This document shows, in pieces, positions 8,197 to 15,573 of a DNA stretch of 64,000 nucleotides (position 1 is the stretch's first letter; every line of letters begins with the position of its first letter). This DNA comes from an uncultured Muribaculum sp. (GTDB lineage: Bacteria > Bacteroidota > Bacteroidia > Bacteroidales > Muribaculaceae). The notes under the pieces are model-generated. The model was not told the DNA's origin, did no database searches, and worked only from the letters and a program-made list of their open reading frames with translations. A program made the translations under genes and the position numbers. The stretch spans positions 105,331 through 169,330 of the forward strand of contig NZ_CAJTYX010000001.1 of assembly GCF_910583865.1 (NCBI RefSeq), in the 5' to 3' direction.

Positions 8197-9153
8197 TTAT
8201 ACCGTAGCGAGCCTGTAGCCGCGCAGGAATTCGTCGGCCTGCATACGTCGCTTGCCCGCAGGCTGAAGCTCAAGGATTTCAATCCAGCAGTCGGCAGTAG
8301 CCACATAAAGTGCATTGCCGTCCACTCGTACCGCCCCCGGAACAATCCCCTCGCCGACAGGTTTATCTGTGAGCCGCGTGCGGAACACCTTGACGTTTAT
8401 CTCTTCGCCCCCATCCTCTCTCGGCAACAATGTCCATGCCGCAGGGTATGGCGACAGTCCGCGCACATGGTTATGAACGTCGCGTGACTGACGGTTCCAG
8501 TCGATGCGGCACGTCTCCTTGAAAATCTTCGGAGCCGGTGTAGGCTCCCCTTCAAGCGCGTCCTGGGGCATTGCCGTAAGGTTTCCGGCAATGATACGAT
8601 CCACGGTAGATATGGTAAGATCGGCGCCGAGCATCATTAGGCGGTCATGCACATCGCCCACACATTCGTCCGGTCCTATAGCAATACTTTTGCGGTCGAT
8701 CACGTCACCGGTGTCTATCTCATGTTTAAGGAAGAACGTGGTGACCCCGGTTGTGTTCTCTCCGTTAATAACGGCCCAATTGATCGGGGCGGCGCCGCGA
8801 TAGCGCGGAAGCAGCGAGGCATGAAGGTTGAATGTGCCGAGACGCGGCATCGTCCACACCACCTCCGGAAGCATGCGGAAAGCTATCACCACAAACAGGT
8901 CGGCATCAAGCGAACGCAGCTCATCGACAAACTCAGGCGACTTTAGTTTCACAGGCTGCATAAGTCTCAACCCATGTTCCATGGCATACTGCTTCACCGG
9001 CGACTGAAGCATCTTGTGGCCGCGTCCTGCCGGCTTGTCGGGCATAGTCACCACTCCTACCACATTGTAACCGCCTTCCACAAGGCGCTTCAGGCTCTCT
9101 ACGGCAAAATCAGGGGTGCCGAGAAATACTATTCTAAGATCTTTCTTCTCCAT
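8197..9153 (-). CDS. fmt: Methionyl-tRNA formyltransferase
   Basis: 318 aa. It formylates initiator Met-tRNA using 10-formyl-THF. The N-terminal domain carries RIVFLGTPDFAVESL and the active-site stretch NLHASLLPRYRGAAPINWAVING with the catalytic Asn-His, followed by TGVTTFFL. The C-terminal OB-like domain covers about residues 205-318. MEKKDLRIVFLGTP at 9153 is preferred over the in-frame Met at 9183, because the family starts close to the Rossmann strand. It is convergent with dnaX and downstream of the rpmA terminator. Confidence 0.95.
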   Translation of the reverse strand: MEKKDLRIVFLGTPDFAVESLKRLVEGGYNVVGVVTMPDKPAGRGHKMLQSPVKQYAMEHGLRLMQPVKLKSPEFVDELRSLDADLFVVIAFRMLPEVVWTMPRLGTFNLHASLLPRYRGAAPINWAVINGENTTGVTTFFLKHEIDTGDVIDRKSIAIGPDECVGDVHDRLMMLGADLTISTVDRIIAGNLTAMPQDALEGEPTPAPKIFKETCRIDWNRQSRDVHNHVRGLSPYPAAWTLLPREDGGEEINVKVFRTRLTDKPVGEGIVPGAVRVDGNALYVATADCWIEILELQPAGKRRMQADEFLRGYRLATV

Positions 9154-9210
9154 CTTAATCATTTTTGGGAACGCAAAGAGCATTCATCCGAATCCGTGCA
9201 TATGTACTGA

Positions 9211-9250
9211 AAAGGGCGCATACCGCGTCGGAATGACGAGGAATGCGCCC
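9211..9250 (-). terminator. Terminator after rpmA
   Basis: GGGCGCAT (9214-9221) pairs with ATGCGCCC (9243-9250). Read on the minus strand, the stem is followed by TTTT. It lies between the rpmA stop and the fmt start. Confidence 0.65.
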
Positions 9251-9278
9251 GAATGGGGTTTAATCAGCTGTGGAAAGC

Positions 9279-9542
9279 TCAGGCTTTTACAGTCGGATCA
9301 ATGTTGATGAAACGACGACCGTTCTTTCCCTCAGAGAATACTACCACGCCGTCAACGAGAGCATAGATTGTGTGATCCTTGCCCATGCCTACGTTAAGAC
9401 CGGGATGATGCACAGTGCCACGCTGACGCTTGATGATATTGCCTGCCTTAGCGTGCTGACCGCCAAAAATCTTAACACCGAGTCGTTTGCTTTCCGACTC
9501 GCGGCCGTTCTTCGAACTACCTACACCTTTCTTATGTGCCAT
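9279..9542 (-). CDS. rpmA: 50S ribosomal protein L27
   Basis: 87 aa, the normal length. The N-terminus MAHKKGVGSSKNGRESESKRLG and the core QRGTVHHPGLNVGMGKDHTIYAL are diagnostic. There is no N-terminal extension of the cleaved type seen in some Firmicutes. It lies 20 bases downstream of rplU in the usual rplU-rpmA operon. Confidence 0.97.
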   Translation of the reverse strand: MAHKKGVGSSKNGRESESKRLGVKIFGGQHAKAGNIIKRQRGTVHHPGLNVGMGKDHTIYALVDGVVVFSEGKNGRRFINIDPTVKA

Positions 9543-9562
9543 TTTCTTTTAAGATTTAGGGG

Positions 9563-9880
9563 TTAAGCGATTTCTTTGATTACCACTTTGGTGAAGCACT
9601 GGCGATGGCCGTTTTTACGGCGATAGCCCTTACGGCGCTTCTTCTTGAACACGATGACCTTGTCACCCTTCACGAGGGGAACCGCCACTTCGCATACTAC
9701 CTTCACTCCTTCAACGGTAGGAGCACCGACTTTAACGTCACCGTCGGCATCCACGAGAAGAACACGGTCGAACTCTACGGTCTCGCCCTCTTTCTTGTCG
9801 TCACCGAGATAGTGAACATACAGGAACTTTCCGGCCTCAGCCTTGAACTGCTGTCCCTGGATTTCTACAATTGCGTACAT
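9563..9880 (-). CDS. rplU: 50S ribosomal protein L21
   Basis: 105 aa. MYAIVEIQGQQFKAEAGKFLYV and the C-terminal KKRRKGYRRKNGHRQ stretch, which binds 23S rRNA, identify L21. It is first gene of the rplU-rpmA operon. A near-consensus promoter lies at 9966-9998, giving a leader of about 80 bases that could carry regulation, though I see no strong structure in it. Confidence 0.97.
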   Translation of the reverse strand: MYAIVEIQGQQFKAEAGKFLYVHYLGDDKKEGETVEFDRVLLVDADGDVKVGAPTVEGVKVVCEVAVPLVKGDKVIVFKKKRRKGYRRKNGHRQCFTKVVIKEIA

Positions 9881-9965
9881 TTAAACTATTAATGTATTGA
9901 TGGTTAACTCCGCCAGGCGAGGCTTTCATGCCTTCTTTCCTAAGCCCGTACGGAAAAATTGCGCA

Positions 9966-9998
9966 CAAAGTTACTGTTTTTTCACGTCATAACCCAAA
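9966..9998 (-). promoter_or_regulatory. rplU-rpmA promoter
   Basis: On the minus strand TTTG (9998-9995), 21 bases, TAACTTTG (9973-9966). It matches the Bacteroidetes consensus and lies just downstream of ruvC. Confidence 0.75.
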
Positions 9999-10071
9999 AA
10001 TCACACGGATTTTTTCGTAGAACTTTTCGTTTTAAAGCATTGGCATCGCGACACCATGACACGGCAGGATG

Positions 10072-10680
10072 TCATTTGACGCGTCCCGGATTGCGGGCGA
10101 TGAATTCCTTCCATGACTTCGGGCCACGGGCTATGGCGGGTTTCTTAGATTCGTAGAAGTGGCACAACGCCGCTGCGAGCGCATCGGTGGCATCAAGCTC
10201 GGGCAACAGGCTCTCGCGTGGTATGTCGAGCATACGTCGCAGCATCTCCTGCACCTGCTCCTTCGAGGCCGCCCCGTTGCCGGTAATCGACAATTTGATC
10301 GATCGCGGCTCATACTCCGTGATGCACACGTCACGACTGATCGCCGCAGCCATAGCCACTCCCTGCGCGCGTCCAAGCTTTAGCATCGACTGCACGTTCT
10401 TGCCGAAGAACGGGGCTTCTATCGCCATCTCGTCGGGAAGATACTGCTCGATGATGCCCGTCACACGATTGAATATATGTCCGAGGCGCATATAATGGCT
10501 ATCGAACCTGCTGAGCTTAATAACCCCCATGGCTATCATCGACGGCTTTCCTCGACGCACACCGAGAATGCCGTAGCCCATAACGTTGGTGCCCGGATCG
10601 ATACCTATTATTATATGCTCCCACTCCCGTAGCGCCTCGTTGCGCGCCGATGCGGAGAGGGGACGCGCAACGTCAGCCAC
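10072..10680 (-). CDS. ruvC: Holliday junction resolvase RuvC
   Basis: A 202-aa RNase H-fold endonuclease that cuts Holliday junctions with RuvAB. The first catalytic Asp is in IIIGIDPGTNVMGYG (Asp28), the Glu in DEMAIEAPFFGKN, and the C-terminal acidic pair in ELDATDALAAALCH. The N-terminus is about 20 residues longer than usual. It overlaps the upstream DUF4286 gene by 8 bases, so the two are translationally linked, as in other Bacteroidales. Confidence 0.95.
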   Translation of the reverse strand: MADVARPLSASARNEALREWEHIIIGIDPGTNVMGYGILGVRRGKPSMIAMGVIKLSRFDSHYMRLGHIFNRVTGIIEQYLPDEMAIEAPFFGKNVQSMLKLGRAQGVAMAAAISRDVCITEYEPRSIKLSITGNGAASKEQVQEMLRRMLDIPRESLLPELDATDALAAALCHFYESKKPAIARGPKSWKEFIARNPGRVK

Positions 10681-10984
10681 GCTCCACCTCCTCCATCACC
10701 GTGGTAAAGTGGAGCACACGATGCGCCCAACGACTTGCGGCCTCCTGAAGAAGTCCGGGCTGTAGCTTGTCGAGCCAATCGGATGCCTCACGAGGGCCGT
10801 CGCACTGTATCTGCAACGCATAAGTCGTGCCGGGCGAATCTTCCCTGCTGGAGCACACACGCATGAGAAGCGGATGCCGATAGCCGGCAGACGAAGCAGT
10901 GGCTATATACACGCCATGCGCCCATGCCGTCCACTCATCCTCAAGTCCGGTATCGACATGGAAAGTGGTATTGACAAGTACCAT
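10673..10984 (-). CDS. DUF4286 family protein
   Basis: A 103-aa small cytoplasmic protein resembling the DUF4286 family. It begins with VNTTFHVDTGLEDEWTAW, has a central YALQIQCDG strand, and ends in a helical segment with HRVLHFTTVMEEVE. Its function is unknown. It is immediately upstream of and overlapping ruvC, a pairing I recall from other Bacteroidetes, which hints at a repair-related or merely housekeeping role. The CD225-family gene upstream ends 10 bases before it, so the three are probably co-transcribed. Confidence 0.8.
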   Translation of the reverse strand: MVLVNTTFHVDTGLEDEWTAWAHGVYIATASSAGYRHPLLMRVCSSREDSPGTTYALQIQCDGPREASDWLDKLQPGLLQEAASRWAHRVLHFTTVMEEVERG

Positions 10985-10994
10985 GCTACGGATC

Positions 10995-11579
10995 TCAAAG
11001 ATTGCTCATCACACCGCTGAATATCATCAGCCCGCTGTAGAGCAATCCGACCACCAGACCGCAGATTGCGGCAATCAAGGTCCATTTCTTGGCACTTGCC
11101 GATGCCTGGTAGGCCTGCTCGTAATTGCCGGATGTCCACAAGCCGTTGACAGAAGCTGCCTTAACGATAGCAACAATACCGAAAGGCACACAGCATAGGA
11201 TGGTGACAATGATGGCCCATACCAGATAATTTTCAGGCGGCACGAGTGGCTGCTGATAAGGCTGCTGAGGCTGGTATTGCTGCTGATAAGGCGACTGCTG
11301 AGATGTCTGCTGCTGATATTCGGGAGCAGGCTGTACGGCACGCGGGGCCGGAGGAGGACATACGCCACCCTGCGCCGGGACTGCCGGAGCTGATGGCACA
11401 TCCACGTCGGACTTAGGCCCGTAAAGAGCCATACGCACCTCTTCTACAGACTCAGCCGTAGCCCAGTCGGCCATACCTTCGGCCCACACCAGATCGGTAG
11501 GACGCAAGCCGCGGGCCACAAGTTCGCTTAACTCAAAAGGCCCTACAGGAGACTCGTTTTCAATAATGTAATATTTCAT
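10995..11579 (-). CDS. GYF-domain / CD225 (dispanin) membrane protein
   Basis: 194 aa. Residues 1-55 form a GYF_2-type domain (MKYYIIENESPVGPFELSEL and LVWAEGMADWATAESV). Residues 70-120 are a Pro/Gln/Tyr-rich linker with QQPYQQ-like repeats. Residues 120-190 form a CD225/dispanin unit with two membrane segments (LVWAIIVTILCCVPFGIVAIV and WTLIAAICGLVVGLLYSG) around a short loop with AYQASASAKK. The function is unknown. The frame opens upstream to 11699, but MKYYIIENE is the conserved start. Confidence 0.85.
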   Translation of the reverse strand: MKYYIIENESPVGPFELSELVARGLRPTDLVWAEGMADWATAESVEEVRMALYGPKSDVDVPSAPAVPAQGGVCPPPAPRAVQPAPEYQQQTSQQSPYQQQYQPQQPYQQPLVPPENYLVWAIIVTILCCVPFGIVAIVKAASVNGLWTSGNYEQAYQASASAKKWTLIAAICGLVVGLLYSGLMIFSGVMSNL

Positions 11580-11626
11580 ATTCTTAAAGATTGATTCATT
11601 TATAATTTGGTTGAAGCAACGGCTGC

Positions 11627-12397
11627 TCACATGCCGGCAATCTTCTTTTCCAGCCTGCGGCGACGAAAGAAACGACCCATAAAACCGACATGACGCCACA
11701 AAGTAGGAAAGAAACCGTAATAATAGCTCATGATACGGAATCTCTCACGAAGCGATGCCCTGCGGTTGCGCGTGGTCATACCCTCGGAAAGATAGTCAAT
11801 CATGATCTCGTCGTCAGGAAGCGCCACATTGTCACGCGACCGCTGCAGGCATCTGATGCACCACTCGTAGTCGGCCGAGAAGCGGTAAGCAAGGTTGTAC
11901 GGTTGCGCGATTTTGCGCAACACCACGAAAGCCTGATGACATACCACCATACCATCGGCGAAACTCTGAAGCGTCAGAGTCTCCGGCGCCGTGAGATGGC
12001 GCGGAGCCAAATAGCGGCGTTCCGCATCGACGATACAGGTTTGTCCGTAGACTATGCCGGGAAAGTCGTTGTCTGTGATCAGACGGGCAAGATGGTCGAG
12101 GGTCGACGGAGAATGGAACGCATCGCCGGCGTTCAGAAATATAAGGTATTGTCCTCTGGCGAGATCCATGGCCTTGTTCATGGCATCATATATCCCCTTA
12201 TCCGGCGACGAATATATCCTCGCGTTTGGTATGCCCGCATCAATGGCAATCTTAAGGGTGCGGTCGGTCGATACACCGTCCATCACTATATATTCATACA
12301 TGTCACACGTCTGCTCTTTCACGCTTGCCAAAGTGGCGGGAAGAGTGTCGGCGGCATTATAGGCGACGGTGATTATGGTAAACAGAGGAGCCATCAT
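11627..12397 (-). CDS. Glycosyltransferase family 2
   Basis: 256-aa GT-A fold enzyme, probably acting on envelope glycans. It has the N-terminal nucleotide-sugar fold FTIITVAYNAADTLPATLASV, VMDGVSTDRT, the acidic motif FLNAGDAF in place of a plain DxD, and a Tyr/Arg-rich C-terminus (FRIMSYYYGFFPTLWRHVGF). It most resembles WcaA-like transferases. A good minus-strand promoter lies at 12417-12447. The second Met at 12394 is equally possible. Confidence 0.9.
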   Translation of the reverse strand: MMAPLFTIITVAYNAADTLPATLASVKEQTCDMYEYIVMDGVSTDRTLKIAIDAGIPNARIYSSPDKGIYDAMNKAMDLARGQYLIFLNAGDAFHSPSTLDHLARLITDNDFPGIVYGQTCIVDAERRYLAPRHLTAPETLTLQSFADGMVVCHQAFVVLRKIAQPYNLAYRFSADYEWCIRCLQRSRDNVALPDDEIMIDYLSEGMTTRNRRASLRERFRIMSYYYGFFPTLWRHVGFMGRFFRRRRLEKKIAGM

Positions 12398-12416
12398 GTG
12401 AGCTTTGTAGATTCTG

Positions 12417-12447
12417 CAAATGTAGGTAAAAAAGATTACTTTACAAA
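12417..12447 (-). promoter_or_regulatory. Promoter of the glycosyltransferase gene
   Basis: Minus strand TTTG (12447-12444), 19 bases, TACATTTG (12424-12417). It is back-to-back with the dsbD -7 element at 12457-12464. Confidence 0.7.
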
Positions 12448-12456
12448 AAAAAGCGC

Positions 12457-12464
12457 TACCTTTG
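12457..12464 (+). promoter_or_regulatory. -7 element before the DsbD-like gene
   Basis: TACCTTTG matches TAnnTTTG and lies 43 bases before ATG 12507. No clear -33 TTTG is seen. Confidence 0.45.
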
Positions 12465-12506
12465 CCATATACAAAATCAATATATATAATTCATATACGG
12501 AAACCT

Positions 12507-14486
12507 ATGAAACGTTGCCTGATCATACTTATAGCAATGTTGGCATTCTTGACCGTAGACGTAACGGCACAGATTGTCAATCCGGTCCATTGGTCCGTTT
12601 CGTTTAAAATGACCGACGATATCAATGGAGAAATAATAATGACAGCATCGATCGACGAAGGCTGGCACATGTACTCACTCGAAGTGGATCCGGATGTCGG
12701 CCCTCAGCCACTTGAGATTGAGTGGCCGGCGCTCACCGGAGTCGAACTTCAGGGACGTCCCGTGGCCGACAAGGCGCCTCACAAGGAGTATGACGAGATG
12801 TTCGGTGCCAATCTCAGCTGGTGGACCGGCGGAGTCACCGTCAAGCAGGCATTCAAGGCCGTCAAGAACAAATTCACCATCGACGGACTGATACGTTATT
12901 CGGCATGCAACAACGACAACTGTATCCCTCCCGCCAAAGAACCGTTCACCCTCTCCGAGACCGCCAGCATTCCGACCGCAGTTGCCGAAGAGCCGGCTGA
13001 ATCCCTCCCCTCCGACACCACCGTGGCCGTCGCTGCCGTTCCTGCAAAGGAAGAGAGTACCCCGTCCGACCTCTGGGCACCGGTAACACCGTCCGGCGAT
13101 ACCGCCACAGACACCTCCTCCACATCGCTATGGTACATCTTCATAGCATGCTTCGCAGGAGGTTTCCTCGCGCTCCTCACACCCTGCGTGTGGCCCATGA
13201 TACCCATGACCGTCAGCTTCTTCCTCAAGAAAGGCAAGAACCGCGCCCGCGCCGTGGCCGACGCCATTACCTACGGCCTGTCGATAATCATCATATACGT
13301 GGCTCTCGGTATCCTCGTGACGGCCATATGGGGTCCTGCCAAACTCAACGAGCTTGCCACGAGCGCCGTATGCAACATCATATTCTTCGTGCTGCTCGTG
13401 GTGTTCGCCATAAGCTTCTTCGGTGCGTTCGACATCAAGCTACCCTCACGCTGGGCCAACAAGATGGATGCCACCGCCGACAAGACCACCGGTCTGTTGA
13501 GCATCTTCTTCATGGCATTTACCCTTACCCTGGTGAGCTTCTCATGCACCGGACCAATCATAGGCACACTGCTCGTAGAGGCCGCCAGCACCGGCGACAA
13601 GTTCGGCCCGGCTATAGGCATGGCGGGATTCGCACTCGCGCTCGCCATACCGTTCTGTCTATTCGCCATGTTCCCCTCGTGGCTTCAGAGCGCACCAAAA
13701 TCAGGCAGCTGGATGAACACCGTAAAGGTCGTGCTCGGGTTTCTCGAACTGGCGCTGTCGCTGAAGTTCCTGTCGGTGGCCGATCTCGCCTATGGCTGGC
13801 ATATCCTCGACCGCGAGACATTCCTGGCGCTATGGATCGCCATATTCGGATTGCTCGGCGCCTACCTGCTCGGAGCGTTCAACTTCGCCCATTACGGTCC
13901 TGCCGACCGCTCGATAGGCACTGTGCGGTTCTTCCTCGCACTCGCATCGCTGTCGTTCACGGTGTATCTCATCCCGGGACTGTGGGGAGCGCCACTAAAG
14001 AGCGCAAGCGCGTTCGTGCCACCGCTCTACACCCAGGATTTCAATCTCTACGGTGAGAGTTTCAAGGAATACTCCGACTACGACGAAGGAATGGCCGTAG
14101 CCCGCGAGGAGAACAAGCCGGTGCTGCTTGACTTCTCCGGATACGGATGCGTGAACTGCCGCAAGATGGAAGGGGCCGTGCTCGACGAGCCGGATGTAAA
14201 GGCGATGATCGAGAAGAATTTCGTGGTAATCAAGCTGATGGTTGACGAGAAGCGTGCACTTCCTCAACCAATATACGTCGAAGAAAACGGGAAACAGATA
14301 CGTCTCGACACCTCCGGCGAACGCTGGAGCTACCTGCAGCGCTACAAGTTCCAGGCAAACGCCCAGCCCTACTATGTGGTTCTCAACGACCGTGGCGAAC
14401 TGCTGTCGGGACCCTATTCCTACGACGAAAGCATCCCGCGCTTCACGGCATTCCTCGAAAAAGGTATCAAAGCCTTCTCAGAATAA
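12507..14486 (+). CDS. DsbD-like thiol:disulfide interchange protein
   Basis: A 659-aa inner-membrane protein that passes reducing power from cytoplasm to periplasm. It has a signal peptide (about 1-22), a periplasmic DsbD alpha-like domain (about 25-150, with Cys pair in YSACNNDNCIPP), a Thr/Ser-rich linker, and a CcdA-type membrane core of about eight helices. The core Cys are in LLTPCVWPMIP and SFSCTGPIIG. The C-terminal thioredoxin-like domain has the active motif GYGCVNCRKME. The start at 12507 gives a clean signal peptide, and the frame opens 15 codons earlier. Confidence 0.93.
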   Translation: MKRCLIILIAMLAFLTVDVTAQIVNPVHWSVSFKMTDDINGEIIMTASIDEGWHMYSLEVDPDVGPQPLEIEWPALTGVELQGRPVADKAPHKEYDEMFGANLSWWTGGVTVKQAFKAVKNKFTIDGLIRYSACNNDNCIPPAKEPFTLSETASIPTAVAEEPAESLPSDTTVAVAAVPAKEESTPSDLWAPVTPSGDTATDTSSTSLWYIFIACFAGGFLALLTPCVWPMIPMTVSFFLKKGKNRARAVADAITYGLSIIIIYVALGILVTAIWGPAKLNELATSAVCNIIFFVLLVVFAISFFGAFDIKLPSRWANKMDATADKTTGLLSIFFMAFTLTLVSFSCTGPIIGTLLVEAASTGDKFGPAIGMAGFALALAIPFCLFAMFPSWLQSAPKSGSWMNTVKVVLGFLELALSLKFLSVADLAYGWHILDRETFLALWIAIFGLLGAYLLGAFNFAHYGPADRSIGTVRFFLALASLSFTVYLIPGLWGAPLKSASAFVPPLYTQDFNLYGESFKEYSDYDEGMAVAREENKPVLLDFSGYGCVNCRKMEGAVLDEPDVKAMIEKNFVVIKLMVDEKRALPQPIYVEENGKQIRLDTSGERWSYLQRYKFQANAQPYYVVLNDRGELLSGPYSYDESIPRFTAFLEKGIKAFSE

Positions 14487-14560
14487 CTTCGGTAGTAGAA
14501 AGACCGTATGTCTCACATAAAGATCGGGCAAAACCCACGGAGAGCATACCTTTCCGCAAC

Positions 14561-14602
14561 AAAAAATATGCCACCTTGCATTCGCATGATGGCATATTTT
14601 TT
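14561..14602. terminator. Bidirectional terminator
   Basis: A perfect 13-bp inverted repeat, AAAAAATATGCCA (14561-14573) and its complement (14590-14602), has A and T tracts that serve both strands. It sits between the convergent dsbD-like and RluA-family genes. Confidence 0.9.
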
Positions 14603-14625
14603 GGTTATGGACTATGAAAATCCTG

Positions 14626-15564
14626 TCATTTACCGCCGACAAGCTTCCAGAAAGAGCCGGGCACGGGGGTCTCGAAGTTCATGTCGCGGCGTGTGGCCGG
14701 ATGGACGAACCGGAGAGTGCGTGCATGCAGGGCGAGGCGGTGGATAATAGTCGACTTCGCCCCGTAGCGCCTGTCGCCGGCGATAGGATGGCCGAGTTCC
14801 TTCATGTGCACACGTATCTGGTTCTTGCGCCCGGTTTCGAGCGACACCTCTACCATAGTATGCCCCATAGCACGCTTTATCACACGATAGCGCGTGACAG
14901 CCAGTTTTCCTTCTTCCGGGTTCTTGGTCGTGTAGACCTCATGCTGCGAGTTCTCGGCAAGATAGCTGCGGATCTCACCCTCGTCGTCATCGACATACCC
15001 TTCGACCACGCACACATATTTACGGGAAATGACCATATTGTTCCAATTATGCTGCATGGTCTCTTTGGCCTTCTCGTTCTTGGCCAACATCATCAGGCCC
15101 GAGGTATCACGGTCAAGGCGATGCACGATGAAGAGCTTGTTGGAAGGATTCTCCCATTTCACCCAGTCACGCATGATGGTATAGGCCGTGCCGTCGGTCA
15201 CCTTGTCGTTGCCCATCGACAGCAGCCCGTAGCCCTTCTCTATAACCATGATGTCGGAATCCTCGTAGACAAGCTTGACCCTACGGTTGCTGAACACCTT
15301 GAATTCACGCGTCAGATTCACGCTCACCGTATCGGCGGGAGTGACAGGAGTGTTATGGAGAGTCACCGGCATGCCGTTGACAGCTACCCGGTTGTATTTC
15401 AACAGCTCCTTTACTGTAGTGCGCTTGCGTTCAGGCATCGATGCGAAAAGGAAGTCAAGAAGCGTAGTGTCGGACGCAGGTGTATAGTTCTCGATCACAT
15501 CGGGCTTGAACGGTGCCTTCTGCGCGCCGGGACGATTGGTGGTGACTGGTGATTTGCGTGGCAT
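14626..15564 (-). CDS. RluA-family pseudouridine synthase
   Basis: 312 aa. An N-terminal S4-like RNA-binding domain (about 30-95) is followed by the catalytic domain. The catalytic Asp is in HRLDRDTSGLMML, and GRKNQIRVHMKELGHPIAGDRRYG is typical of RluA/RluD enzymes. It converts uridines in rRNA and/or tRNA. The exact target cannot be assigned. It lies 9 bases downstream of topA in one operon and ends at a bidirectional terminator. Confidence 0.92.
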   Translation of the reverse strand: MPRKSPVTTNRPGAQKAPFKPDVIENYTPASDTTLLDFLFASMPERKRTTVKELLKYNRVAVNGMPVTLHNTPVTPADTVSVNLTREFKVFSNRRVKLVYEDSDIMVIEKGYGLLSMGNDKVTDGTAYTIMRDWVKWENPSNKLFIVHRLDRDTSGLMMLAKNEKAKETMQHNWNNMVISRKYVCVVEGYVDDDEGEIRSYLAENSQHEVYTTKNPEEGKLAVTRYRVIKRAMGHTMVEVSLETGRKNQIRVHMKELGHPIAGDRRYGAKSTIIHRLALHARTLRFVHPATRRDMNFETPVPGSFWKLVGGK

Positions 15565-15573
15565 ATTTCTATA